A DNA stretch of 22,104 nucleotides from Candidatus Aminicenans sakinawicola JGI OTU-1 (GCA_000493965.1 AWNV01000034.1:1-22104), one strand, 5' to 3'; counted from the first letter of the stretch, positions 14,008 through 21,480 are shown. Made by a program: numbers and translations. The notes: a model not told the origin generated them from the letters alone.

Positions 14008-14982
14008 ATGAAACTTAAAAGATTATACAGGAAAGCAATAGAGGTAGGCATCAAGAATGATTTAAGAGATAAAGAGGAAATAAAAAAAATACTTAAAGAA
14101 GAAAATGAAAAGTTCAAAAAATTAAACGATGAAGAATTAAAATTCTATGATAAAGACAGACTTTTTAACCCTTATTCTGACTCAAGAATCCTGAATGGAG
14201 ATCTCAATATTGAAGTCAAAAGAACCATAGTCGGAATTGACATGGAGACAGGAGAGGTTATTCTGACTTATCTTTTAAACAAGTATCAAGACAAAAAAAT
14301 TGATTTGATCATTGCACACCATCCAGAAGGATATTCTCTTGCACAGCTTTATGATGTCATGAAACTTCAGGCAGACCTCCTGGGTAATTACGGAATTAAT
14401 ATCAGTGTTGCAGAGCAGCTAATGGAAAAAAGAATCAGTGAAATAGAAAGACGTATCATGCCTGTAAATCACAATAGAACAGTAGACGCGGCAGCTATTT
14501 TGGGAATTCCGATGATGAACATACATACACCAGCAGACAATTGTGTTACAAACTTCTTGAAAAACACATTCGAAAAACAAAAACCATACAATCTAAAAGA
14601 AATATTAAATATATTAAAGAAGATACCTGAATATAAGAAATCGGCTAAACTCCAAGTCCCGCCTAAAATTGTAAACGGCAGTGAAAACAACAAATGTGGG
14701 AAGATATTTATTGACATGACAGGCGGCACTTCCGGCTCAAAAGATATTTTTGAGAAATTCGCAAATAGTGACGTCAGTACTCTTGTAGGCATGCATATAA
14801 GCGAAGAACACTTGGAAAAAGCAAAAAAAGCAAACCTGAATGTAATCATTGCAGGCCATATTTCGAGTGATACTCTTGGTATGAACCTACTTTTCGATGA
14901 AATCGAAACAGAAGAAAAACTGGAATTTATTGGGATTTCTGGTTTTGAACGCATAAAACGTACTAAGCTAAAGAATCAATGA
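14008..14982 (+). CDS. NIF3-like dinuclear-metal protein
   Basis: A 324-residue protein related to the NIF3/YbgI family, which binds two metal ions; its cellular reaction is unsettled. Signature positions are AHHPEG (H104, H105) in the first half, HTPADN (H173, D177) in the middle, and AGHISSD (H284, D288) near the end. The usual GH..SE glutamate is aspartate here. A lysine/glutamate-rich helical stretch (about 1-60) precedes the core and is longer than in classical YbgI. The segment about 225-265 carries DMTGGTSGS. GGAG lies upstream of the ATG. The gene stands alone, with repeat copy B before it and a decayed copy of the same repeat after it. Confidence 0.8.
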   Translation: MKLKRLYRKAIEVGIKNDLRDKEEIKKILKEENEKFKKLNDEELKFYDKDRLFNPYSDSRILNGDLNIEVKRTIVGIDMETGEVILTYLLNKYQDKKIDLIIAHHPEGYSLAQLYDVMKLQADLLGNYGINISVAEQLMEKRISEIERRIMPVNHNRTVDAAAILGIPMMNIHTPADNCVTNFLKNTFEKQKPYNLKEILNILKKIPEYKKSAKLQVPPKIVNGSENNKCGKIFIDMTGGTSGSKDIFEKFANSDVSTLVGMHISEEHLEKAKKANLNVIIAGHISSDTLGMNLLFDEIETEEKLEFIGISGFERIKRTKLKNQ

Positions 14983-15190
14983 GCAGATAGGTTCTGATCT
15001 AGAGCAAGCTGGGTTGGAGTTAGGTTGGATCACTTAGCAAAGAATAGAGTGCTGGCTGTTTTGATATGGGGAAAATAAGCAAAAAGGGGATAATGAAGGA
15101 GGGTTTAAGCTCTGTCCAGCCAGCTTAACAAAGCTTATTGTTATTATACTATATTTAAATTAAAAATCAACTTTTTTCATTAAAAATATA
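14983..15190 (+). other. Gene-free region with a long-range stem
   Basis: No credible ORF in 14983-15317 (335 bases). GCTGGCTG (15051-15058) pairs perfectly with CAGCCAGC (15117-15124), enclosing 58 bases. AAGCTGG (15006-15012) could compete for the same 3' strand. AGCTT-AACA-AAGCT (15122-15135), followed by a T-rich run, could act as a weak terminator for the NIF3-like gene. It lies between convergent genes, so a processed 3' UTR is as likely as an independent RNA. Confidence 0.3.
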
Positions 15191-15233
15191 TAAACCTGTT
15201 TTTATTCGCAAGTCGAAGTTGCTACAGATCTAC
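15191..15233 (+). repeat. Decayed repeat copy C
   Basis: Reads TAAACCTG, a short T-rich insert, then AAGTCGAAGTTGCTACAGAT. It lines up with the start of copy B (13729-13764) at about three quarters of positions, with small gaps. Same orientation as copy B, so the two directly flank the NIF3-like gene. Identity stops after the CAGAT box. Confidence 0.6.
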
Positions 15234-15317
15234 ATATTCTTTTTTAGAACCAACTATAAACAGCACCCCGTTATTTCTAACCTAGCATACCTTAAATCTT
15301 CCTGATATCATTAGGAA

Positions 15318-16826
15318 TTAATGTTTGTGTAGATCTTTATGCATAATTTTCTTAATATTGCTGGGACGGTTGAAATCTATAGGTATAATTTCTTCTTTTA
15401 TAAGAGATCTTGCAAAATAATCAATAACGCTGGCTGGAAAAATGTTCTCTCTTTCATATAAGTTCCGTCTATCAATAAGATTCTGTCCTGATTCTTTACA
15501 GCTTGAAGGTAAAGACCCAAGAATATCATTATTTTCGAAATTATCCCCCTTTACATATAGCTTCTCAGCTAGTTCCAGAGAACGCCCTGTTTCAAAAGCC
15601 CATTCTGCAGCCATTACAATTCCTGCCATGAGCAAATGAACATAAGCACTCCCGTCAGGACTTCTCAACTCAACTGTCTGGCGGCATTGTGTATCAACAA
15701 CATCTGAATCTTCTTGAGGGTTAATTTTTTTTGCGAGATTGTTTAAATTTGCCCAACCAAGTGGGACACGAATCAATACACTCCGGTTCAAATCACTCCA
15801 GCAGATCCGCGTAGGAGCTTCCTGATCAGGAACAAGGCGCAAATACGACGAGGCTGCTGTATTTCCAAAAGCGGTCAAGGAGCCTGCATATTCACACAGC
15901 CCACCAATAAGGCGAAATGCAGCACCTGATAACTTGCCGTTTGAATCCAGCATTATATTTCTTCCATCCTTTACAAGCTCAATGTGAAAATGGAATCCAT
16001 TTCCAGCTACACCTTCTTCTAGTTTTGGAGTAAATGTTGCAATACACCCATGTTTATAAGCAACATTCCGAATTATCCATCTTGCCAATACGAGTGCATC
16101 TGCCATTTCCTGGACATTGGTAGGAATAAATTCTAATTCATGCTGCTCAGCCTGCATGCCATTTATTTCATCCATTTCGCTTTCAATGTTATCAATAAAA
16201 CCTACCTCGCTGTGGCTATATTTCACGGCACCTGTAATCCGTGTGATATATCGAACCATCTTATCTAAAATTTCTCCATTTTTCACAAAAGGTGCTGATT
16301 CATGATAGGCTTTCTGGCTGCCTACCGGATAACTAATTTGATCCCTCTTTGATAATATGCAAAACTCTAGCTCCCCCATAGCTTTTATATCAAGACCTGT
16401 TTTTCCACAGAAAAACTTTCTTGCCTTAGCCAAAATATTGTCTGGAGCAAACGGAGCAAGATTTCCATCTTTAGTCATATAACGACAGATGAAATCCAGA
16501 CTCCCTTCATCAAAAGGATTAAGAAACGCTGTCTTATACTCAGGTACAATATATAAATCAGATAGAAAAGCATCAACTATCCCCTTAAAAAGTGAAGAGC
16601 CGTCTACACGTTCGCCATCGGCAAGAATACGCTCAGCATGCTCGGTGTTGGACACCGGTAATTTCAGCTCTTTTAATCTTCCGTCAATAGCCGTGTAATG
16701 AAACGTAATACACTCAATCCTTTTTTGTTCTATTATCTTAATAAAATCCTTTCTCTTAAAATCATTATTAGGCTTATTTAAAAAAACAGAAATAGGATTT
16801 GCCAGGGACAAATTAGTTATCGACAT
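15318..16826 (-). CDS. glnA: Glutamine synthetase (insertion-bearing subfamily)
   Basis: ATP-dependent synthesis of glutamine from glutamate and ammonia is the expected reaction. In 502 residues the beta-grasp domain shows DGSSLFKG (75-82). Metal and ATP ligands appear as E152 and E154 (GELEF), E207 (HSEVG), E230 (EQHELEF), H279/H281 (GNGFHFH), R330 with N347-R348, and E386-R388 (VELRSP). In classical type-I enzymes the two middle glutamates are 8 residues apart; here they are 23 apart, a clear insertion (about 210-225). The HSEVG and EQHELEF wording belongs to a recognisable subfamily of bacterial GS-like proteins. A gamma-glutamyl ligase with another amine acceptor is a lesser possibility. 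GAGGGGG precedes the ATG, and tRNA-Leu lies 62 bases upstream. Confidence 0.88.
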   Translation of the reverse strand: MSITNLSLANPISVFLNKPNNDFKRKDFIKIIEQKRIECITFHYTAIDGRLKELKLPVSNTEHAERILADGERVDGSSLFKGIVDAFLSDLYIVPEYKTAFLNPFDEGSLDFICRYMTKDGNLAPFAPDNILAKARKFFCGKTGLDIKAMGELEFCILSKRDQISYPVGSQKAYHESAPFVKNGEILDKMVRYITRITGAVKYSHSEVGFIDNIESEMDEINGMQAEQHELEFIPTNVQEMADALVLARWIIRNVAYKHGCIATFTPKLEEGVAGNGFHFHIELVKDGRNIMLDSNGKLSGAAFRLIGGLCEYAGSLTAFGNTAASSYLRLVPDQEAPTRICWSDLNRSVLIRVPLGWANLNNLAKKINPQEDSDVVDTQCRQTVELRSPDGSAYVHLLMAGIVMAAEWAFETGRSLELAEKLYVKGDNFENNDILGSLPSSCKESGQNLIDRRNLYERENIFPASVIDYFARSLIKEEIIPIDFNRPSNIKKIMHKDLHKH

Positions 16827-16888
16827 ATTACAACCCCCTCAAAAAATTATTCATTTTTTCCATTTTAACTTGCTAACTTGAATCATTA

Positions 16889-16974
16889 TGCCGGAGGAGG
16901 GAGTCGAACCCACACTCCAGTTGCCTGGAACTGGATTTTGAGTCCAGCGCGTCTGCCAGTTTCGCCACTCCGGC
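16889..16974 (-). tRNA. tRNA-Leu (anticodon CAA)
   Basis: An 86-base cloverleaf. The acceptor stem GCCGGAG/CTCCGGC has discriminator A. The anticodon stem CTGGA/TCCAG surrounds loop CTCAAAA, anticodon CAA, reading UUG. The long variable arm TCCAG-GCAA-CTGGA is typical of leucine tRNA, and the T loop is TTCGACT. The T stem has one T-T mismatch (GTGGG against CCCTC). CCA is not encoded. It lies 11 bases after the small exported protein gene and before glnA on the same strand. Confidence 0.96.
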
Positions 16975-16985
16975 ATACCACTTTT

Positions 16986-17477
16986 TTAATAGTATCTTCT
17001 TCCCCCATTTCCAAAACGTGGATTTACAACATTACTAAAAACAGAACCAAATGTATAGCTTAATCCTAATGAAACAAAATATTCGTATTCAGTTGCAAGC
17101 TCTTTTCTGGTTAATAATACTTCTTCCAACGTTACTCCTCCCATTGGTAATGATAACTGGTCACGGATTCGTTCATATCTCCCGCGTCCATTCATGAAAA
17201 GTCCTTTAAAAATCCTTAATGAAACAGATCCACGTAATACTACTCTATTTTTATTGAAATTATGAAAAAAATGGGATCCTACTAACGATGTGGAAATATT
17301 CCCCCACTGTTCCCTAACCTCCATAGTAGTTGAAAGAGACTTGCTAATTAGTTTTTCCAACATTTTCTCATAAATGGTCTCTTCAAGATTGTCTTTTTCT
17401 TCAGAATTTGAATAAGGAACAAAAAAATAACATAGAATAATAAAAACAAGTAGTATGGGTAAGAAACGTTTTATCAA
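16986..17477 (-). CDS. Small exported protein, possible outer-membrane barrel
   Basis: A 163-residue protein of unrecognised family. Residues 4-22 are a strong hydrophobic export signal, with SNS before the mature part. From about residue 60 the chain has alternating polar/hydrophobic strands, such as NRVVLRGSVSLRIFKGLFMNG, and later YFVSLGLSYTFGSVFSNVVNPRF. That fits a few amphipathic beta-strands of an outer-membrane or periplasmic protein; an aromatic residue (Y163) is last, as in many barrel proteins. The GRGRYERIRDQLSLP segment might be a loop. AGGAG lies upstream of the ATG. It is divergent from the heptose cluster, so an envelope role is plausible, but no function can be named. Confidence 0.65.
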   Translation of the reverse strand: MIKRFLPILLVFIILCYFFVPYSNSEEKDNLEETIYEKMLEKLISKSLSTTMEVREQWGNISTSLVGSHFFHNFNKNRVVLRGSVSLRIFKGLFMNGRGRYERIRDQLSLPMGGVTLEEVLLTRKELATEYEYFVSLGLSYTFGSVFSNVVNPRFGNGGRRYY

Positions 17478-17642
17478 TCTCTTTCTCCTCTTATAACAAC
17501 AGAACTTAAAGATTACTATACTAAATATATTACAATTTTTAAATAAAGATATTTGTTTATTATTTGCCCTTAAGTTTCCAAATTAACAGTTTTTAATTAA
17601 TAATATTTGAAAATATTGCTGCAACTCATGTTAACATTGCAA

Positions 17643-17679
17643 GTTGACGTTTCAACCTATTTCTGTCAAAATCTTTGAC
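17643..17679 (+). promoter_or_regulatory. Promoter and paired palindromes before the heptose cluster
   Basis: TTGACG (17644-17649) and CAAAAT (17667-17672) are 17 bases apart, with TG of an extended -10 at 17664-17665. The predicted start near 17679 leaves a leader of only about 10 bases. Two inverted repeats coincide with the boxes: GTTGA-4-TCAAC (17643-17656) over the -35, and GTCAAA-3-TTTGAC (17665-17679) over the -10. They share TTGA/TCAA-type cores, as expected for a repressor site. Confidence 0.45.
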
Positions 17680-17688
17680 TAAAGTTCT

Positions 17689-18690
17689 ATGAACAAAGAA
17701 AAGAAAAAATTACTCGAAATCGTTGGCCGTTTTTCCGAAAAGAAAATCTGCGTCTGGGGCGATTTTATCCTGGATGAATACCTCTACGGAAATACACGCC
17801 GCATTTCTAGAGAAGCTCCTGTTCTTATCCTATCTTATAAAAATGAAGAATTCTCGCTTGGTGGAGCAGGAAATTCCCTCCTTAACCTCAAAACATTAGG
17901 AGCAGAACCTCTCCCTGTTGGGGTTATAGGTTATGATGCTGCAGGCAGAAAAATTGCACATATAATGAAACAAAAAGGAATACCAACAGAGTACTTGATC
18001 AAAGAAAAGGATTTTAACACACCAATAAAAACAAGAATTCTTGCCGGCGAGGAGACCGCAAAAAAGCAGCAGATTCTCCGCATTGACAGGGATGAAAAAG
18101 TCCCAGAGAACAGCGCCTTAAAACAAAAACTCCAGAAATTACTCAAGGATTTAAAGAATAATTCGAGCGCCCTAATCATTTCCGATTATAATTATTATTC
18201 AGTCAAAGAGGATATTTATTACCAGGTACTTCCCTTCTTTAAAAAGTCCAGCATCCCTATTGCACTCGACTCGCGTTTCAGGCCTTTAAATTTCAAGGGC
18301 ATAACAGTCTCAACTCCAAATGAACCTGAAGTTGAAGAAGCCCTTAGAATTGAAATTGATGATAACCCTCAAATTCTCAAAAATGTAGGGGAGACTCTCT
18401 TGAACAGAGCAGAAGCCCAGGCTGTTCTCATAACAAGAGGCTCTCAAGGTATGGTGCTTTTCGAAAAAGGAAAAACCCCATTTAATATTGCCATATACGG
18501 CACGACTGATATAGTAGATGGAACAGGTGCTGGAGATACAGTCATTAGTGTTTTTACACTCGCACTATCTGCTGGAGCGACTTTCAAAGATGCTGCCCTT
18601 CTTGCAAACTATGCTGGAGGCATTGTTGTCATGAAAAAAGGCACTTCCACTCTAACTGTCAATGAATTAAAAAAAGCTATCGATTCTTAA
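17689..18690 (+). CDS. rfaE1: Heptose-7-phosphate kinase (PfkB/RfaE domain I)
   Basis: A PfkB-family sugar kinase of 333 residues. It most likely adds the 1-phosphate to D-glycero-D-manno-heptose 7-phosphate on the way to ADP-heptose for lipopolysaccharide. Visible are VWGDFILDEYLYG, ISREAPV, the GGAGN substrate motif, QILRIDRDE, TPNEPE, and the catalytic GTGAGDTV near residue 280. Some motifs differ from canonical HldE: DYNYYS replaces DY.KG, and LDSRFRP replaces DPK.. in the sugar/phosphate region. A related sugar is therefore possible. No clear Shine-Dalgarno precedes the ATG. The adenylyltransferase gene follows after 2 bases, which strongly supports the heptose pathway. Confidence 0.85.
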   Translation: MNKEKKKLLEIVGRFSEKKICVWGDFILDEYLYGNTRRISREAPVLILSYKNEEFSLGGAGNSLLNLKTLGAEPLPVGVIGYDAAGRKIAHIMKQKGIPTEYLIKEKDFNTPIKTRILAGEETAKKQQILRIDRDEKVPENSALKQKLQKLLKDLKNNSSALIISDYNYYSVKEDIYYQVLPFFKKSSIPIALDSRFRPLNFKGITVSTPNEPEVEEALRIEIDDNPQILKNVGETLLNRAEAQAVLITRGSQGMVLFEKGKTPFNIAIYGTTDIVDGTGAGDTVISVFTLALSAGATFKDAALLANYAGGIVVMKKGTSTLTVNELKKAIDS

Positions 18691-18692
18691 AA

Positions 18693-19196
18693 TTGAAAAA
18701 ACTGCATTCGCTTCCGCAATTAAGAAAGGCAATTTATGAGCACAAAAAAAAAGGAAATCGGGTCATTCTCGCCAATGGGTGTTTTGACTTGATACATGTT
18801 GGACATATAAGATATTTGAAAGAATCAAAAAATTTGGGAGATATTCTGGTTGTAGCTTTGAACAGCGATGCTTCCGTTCACAAGCTTAAAGGAAAAGGGA
18901 GGCCAATACTCAGGGAAAAAGATCGTGCTGAAATATTAGGTTCTTTTTCATTTGTCGATTACATCACAATATTTGAAGAAGATAATGTAGAAAAAATTCT
19001 TCTTGTTCTTAAACCTCATGTTCATGCAAAAGGCTCAGATTATACACTGGAGACAGTGCCGGAAAAAAAGACAGTGCAAAGTTATGGAGGCAAAATCATT
19101 ATCGCCGGGGGACCCAAAATTAAATCAACTTCTGAACTCATCAAGGAAATTGCTGCAAAAATTTGCATTAGAAAAACCTCTGAATCTTTACAATGA
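18693..19196 (+). CDS. rfaE2: Heptose-1-phosphate adenylyltransferase (RfaE domain II)
   Basis: A 167-residue nucleotidyltransferase that would join heptose 1-phosphate to AMP, giving ADP-heptose. It has the cytidylyltransferase-like signature NGCFDLIHVGH with HxGH, then LNSD, RPILREKDRAEIL, FEEDN, KGSDYT and STSELI near the end. Everything expected for RfaE domain II is there, and it stands as a separate gene rather than fused to the kinase. The start is TTG, 2 bases after the kinase stop, without a visible ribosome site, so coupled translation is likely. Its stop overlaps the next ATG by 4 bases (ATGA). Confidence 0.92.
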   Translation: MKKLHSLPQLRKAIYEHKKKGNRVILANGCFDLIHVGHIRYLKESKNLGDILVVALNSDASVHKLKGKGRPILREKDRAEILGSFSFVDYITIFEEDNVEKILLVLKPHVHAKGSDYTLETVPEKKTVQSYGGKIIIAGGPKIKSTSELIKEIAAKICIRKTSESLQ

Positions 19197-20218
19197 ATAA
19201 TTATCTGATTGTAAGGCTTAGTTCACTTGGGGATATCATACATACTCTTCCAGCATATTCGGCTCTACGAAAAAAAAATCCAGTCAAAAGGATTTCATGG
19301 GTCGTGGAAAATAACGGAAAACAAATTCTTGAACTTGTTCCCGGAATAGACAAAGTAATTACTATCCGAGCTAAAGGATACCGGATAACTCAAATGAGAT
19401 TCTGGCAAGAAATCTTACATCTTAAACATGAAAACTGCAACGTTGCTCTTGATTTTCAAGGCCTTGCAAAATCCGGACTCATAACATTTTTATCCCGAGC
19501 ACAAAAGAGAATAGGTTTCCACCGGAAAAATTTGAAAGAACCTATCGCTTCTTTTTTTTATACAGATAGACTTTGCAAGATACCTGAAAACATTCATGTT
19601 ATCACTAAAAACATGAAGCTTCTCTCTATGCTAGGAATACAGGAAAAGACATATGAATTCCCTATTACCATTCCAGATGGAATTACAGAATCAGTCAAAA
19701 TGAAACTCAAAAAAATTGGCCATGCTGAAGAAAAAAGAATAATCATCCTAAATGTCGGTGCTGCATGGGAAACCAAAATGTGGTATCCGGAAAAATGGGT
19801 TGAATTTATCCAGATAATTAAAAGGAAACAAAAAGATCTTTTTCTCCTCCTCTTATGGGGAAATGAAAAGGAAAAAAAACTCGCAGAAAATATTAGTGAA
19901 AAAACTGCCATATCCATATCTCCGTTTTTATCCCTTAAGGAAGTCATAGCGCTTATCAAAAAAGCCTCTCTAGTTGTCAGCGGAGACACTTTTGCTCTCC
20001 AGGCAGCATGTGCTCTTTCACGGCCAGTTGTGGGTCTATTTGGACCTACTAACCCCAAGAGAAATGGCCCTTTTAATCCCCGTGACAAAGTAATATTTCA
20101 CGAATTAGACTGCAGTTATTGTTATAAAAGAAAATGTTCAAGCCTGGAATGCCTTAAAAGAATTACTCCTGAGGAAGTAGCTTTCTCAAGCCTTCAAATA
20201 TTAAAGGAAAATGCTTAA
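19193..20218 (+). CDS. Glycosyltransferase family 9 (heptosyltransferase)
   Basis: A 341-residue GT9 enzyme that probably transfers heptose from ADP-heptose to the lipopolysaccharide inner core at the cytoplasmic face of the inner membrane. The N-terminus has RLSSLGDIIHTLP (8-20), with the catalytic aspartate of the GD pair. The middle has LDFQGLAKSG and NVGAAWETKMWYPEKW. The C-terminal donor-binding part has SGDTFALQAACA and GLFGPTNPKRNGP. A cysteine-rich tail (CSYCYKRKCSSLECL) follows, as in many GT9 proteins. The QGLAKSG wording is closest to heptosyltransferase I (WaaC-like), but WaaC versus WaaF cannot be settled. It overlaps rfaE2 by 4 bases and the next gene by 8. Confidence 0.9.
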   Translation: MNNYLIVRLSSLGDIIHTLPAYSALRKKNPVKRISWVVENNGKQILELVPGIDKVITIRAKGYRITQMRFWQEILHLKHENCNVALDFQGLAKSGLITFLSRAQKRIGFHRKNLKEPIASFFYTDRLCKIPENIHVITKNMKLLSMLGIQEKTYEFPITIPDGITESVKMKLKKIGHAEEKRIIILNVGAAWETKMWYPEKWVEFIQIIKRKQKDLFLLLLWGNEKEKKLAENISEKTAISISPFLSLKEVIALIKKASLVVSGDTFALQAACALSRPVVGLFGPTNPKRNGPFNPRDKVIFHELDCSYCYKRKCSSLECLKRITPEEVAFSSLQILKENA

Positions 20219-20762
20219 TTCAAAATTAGAAGAAACACTCTATAAGTGGAGAGTGAAAAGCGGCTTAATAGTAATTATTCCAGTTATCATTCTTTCCAAA
20301 CCAAACGTTTATTCTATTGTTGGAGGCATATCACTTACTATAATAGGTCTTCTCATAAGAACCTGGGCCTGCGGCCATATCCAGAAGGAAAAGGAATTGA
20401 CCGTCTCAGGTCCTTATAGATATACAAGAAATCCTCTTTATCTGGGGAATTTGATTATAGGTATCAGCATTGTTGTCGGCTCTCTTTCATGGTGGGTATT
20501 TGCGATTTTTACAGCTTATTTCTCCCTTTTCTACCCTATTGTGATAAACATAGAAAAGAACAGGATGAACAAATATTTCCCAAGCGAATATGAAGAGTTC
20601 CGAAAAAATGTCCCGCTGTTTTTCCCATCTTTAAAACCATGCCAATCAGTTAATCCAAATAAATTCAACTGGACACTTTATCGAAAAAACAGAGAAATTA
20701 GGGCTCTAGCCGGATTTTTTTTCTTCTGGTTGGTCATAATGCTCAAAACACTTTTTTTCTAA
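20211..20762 (+). CDS. Membrane methyltransferase of the ICMT/PEMT family
   Basis: A 183-residue integral-membrane protein with about four to five hydrophobic segments and the SAM-binding signature of isoprenylcysteine carboxyl methyltransferase-like proteins. The marks are GPYRYTRNPLYLG (67-79), then E115 and FPSEYEEFRKNVPLFFP (123-139). Bacterial members act on varied lipids or small molecules, and the substrate is not predictable. It overlaps the heptosyltransferase gene by 8 bases, so it belongs to the heptose operon. A lipid or lipopolysaccharide-linked substrate is a reasonable inference. A further hydrophobic helix ends the protein (about 165-182), beyond the usual family core. Confidence 0.85.
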   Translation: MLNSKLEETLYKWRVKSGLIVIIPVIILSKPNVYSIVGGISLTIIGLLIRTWACGHIQKEKELTVSGPYRYTRNPLYLGNLIIGISIVVGSLSWWVFAIFTAYFSLFYPIVINIEKNRMNKYFPSEYEEFRKNVPLFFPSLKPCQSVNPNKFNWTLYRKNREIRALAGFFFFWLVIMLKTLFF

Positions 20763-20807
20763 CAGACTACAGACGCCAGTTTTTCCCAAACCTATTTCAT
20801 TCGAGTT

Positions 20808-20842
20808 TTGCGTTTTGAGAGATCGTTTGTTATATTCAGATT
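20808..20842 (+). promoter_or_regulatory. trmH promoter predicting a leaderless message
   Basis: TTGCGT (20808-20813) and TATATT (20831-20836) are exactly 17 bases apart. The A of the ATG (20843) falls at the expected +1, 7 bases after the -10 box. No Shine-Dalgarno sequence lies between, consistent with a leaderless transcript. Confidence 0.55.
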
Positions 20843-21424
20843 ATGCCAACAAAAGAAAGAATAGAAAAGGTTGAAAGAGTATTGTCATTGCGCCAACCCG
20901 ACCTTAGGGTTGTCCTCGAAAAAGTCACAAACACCCATAATGCCAGTGCGGTTGCCAGAACCTGCGATGCCGCCGGCATACTGCATCTTGAAATTATTTC
21001 CCTCGGTCAAAAACCTTTCCCTATAAATGAGGCTATATCTACCCGGGCAGAAAAATGGCTTCATTTCAATCATTACTCTTCCACTTCTGAATGTCTATCT
21101 CTATTAAAAGAAAAAGGGTTTAAGATCGCTGCCACTCACCTGAGCAATGAATCCATTTCTTATCAAGCAGTAAACTATACAGAGCCAACTGCCATAATTT
21201 TTGGCAACGAATCAGAAGGGATCTCTTCTGAAGCCCTGGGCTTTGCAGATTATGTAATTAAAATCCCAATGATTGGCATGGTCCACAGTTTGAATCTTTC
21301 TGTTTCGGTCGGGATTATACTTTATGAAGCAATGAGACAGAGGGCTGCAAAAGATTTTTTTAATAAAACAAGATTATCCCTTGATGAATATGAAACTTTC
21401 AGGACTAAATGGCTGTCTAAGTGA
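20843..21424 (+). CDS. trmH: tRNA (Gm18) 2'-O-methyltransferase, TrmH type
   Basis: A 193-residue SPOUT-class methyltransferase that most likely methylates the ribose of G18 in tRNA. The three family motifs are clear: motif 1 NTHNASAVARTCDAAGI with N33 and the catalytic-type R39, motif 2 IIFGNESEGIS (118-128), and motif 3 IPMIGMVHSLNLSVS (141-155) of the knotted SAM-binding fold. The length matches short TrmH proteins such as that of Thermus rather than the longer E. coli form. The motif set could also fit a related SpoU enzyme acting on other RNA, but the start of the chain (ERVLSLRQPDLRVVLE) is TrmH-like. It has its own promoter and no ribosome site. Confidence 0.9.
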   Translation: MPTKERIEKVERVLSLRQPDLRVVLEKVTNTHNASAVARTCDAAGILHLEIISLGQKPFPINEAISTRAEKWLHFNHYSSTSECLSLLKEKGFKIAATHLSNESISYQAVNYTEPTAIIFGNESEGISSEALGFADYVIKIPMIGMVHSLNLSVSVGIILYEAMRQRAAKDFFNKTRLSLDEYETFRTKWLSK

Positions 21425-21448
21425 TAAATCCGAAGTCTTAATAAAAGA

Positions 21449-21480
21449 GGGAGGCCAGGGACATACTCTCCCTGCCTCCC
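21449..21480 (-). terminator. Strong intrinsic terminator for the PDZ gene
   Basis: GGGAGG-C-CAGGGA (21449-21461) pairs with TCCCTG-CCTCCC (21469-21480): 12 base pairs, one bulged C and a 7-base loop. On the minus strand it is followed by TCTTTTATT, a T-rich tail, so it ends minus-strand transcripts 26 bases after the PDZ gene stop. The plus side lacks a T-tract, though the stem may also block trmH read-through. Confidence 0.8.

Noticed and set aside
15025..15035. GGTTGGATCAC resembles the 3' end of 16S rRNA
   Set aside because: Only 11 bases match and no other rRNA sequence surrounds it, so it is a chance match or too short to call a remnant.
15299..15317. TTCCT/AGGAA hairpin after glnA
   Set aside because: Short stem with a 9-base loop and no T-tract on the glnA strand, so it is not supported as a terminator.
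16878..17063. Small plus-strand open frame across the tRNA
   Set aside because: It is the complement of tRNA-Leu plus the end of a real minus-strand gene.
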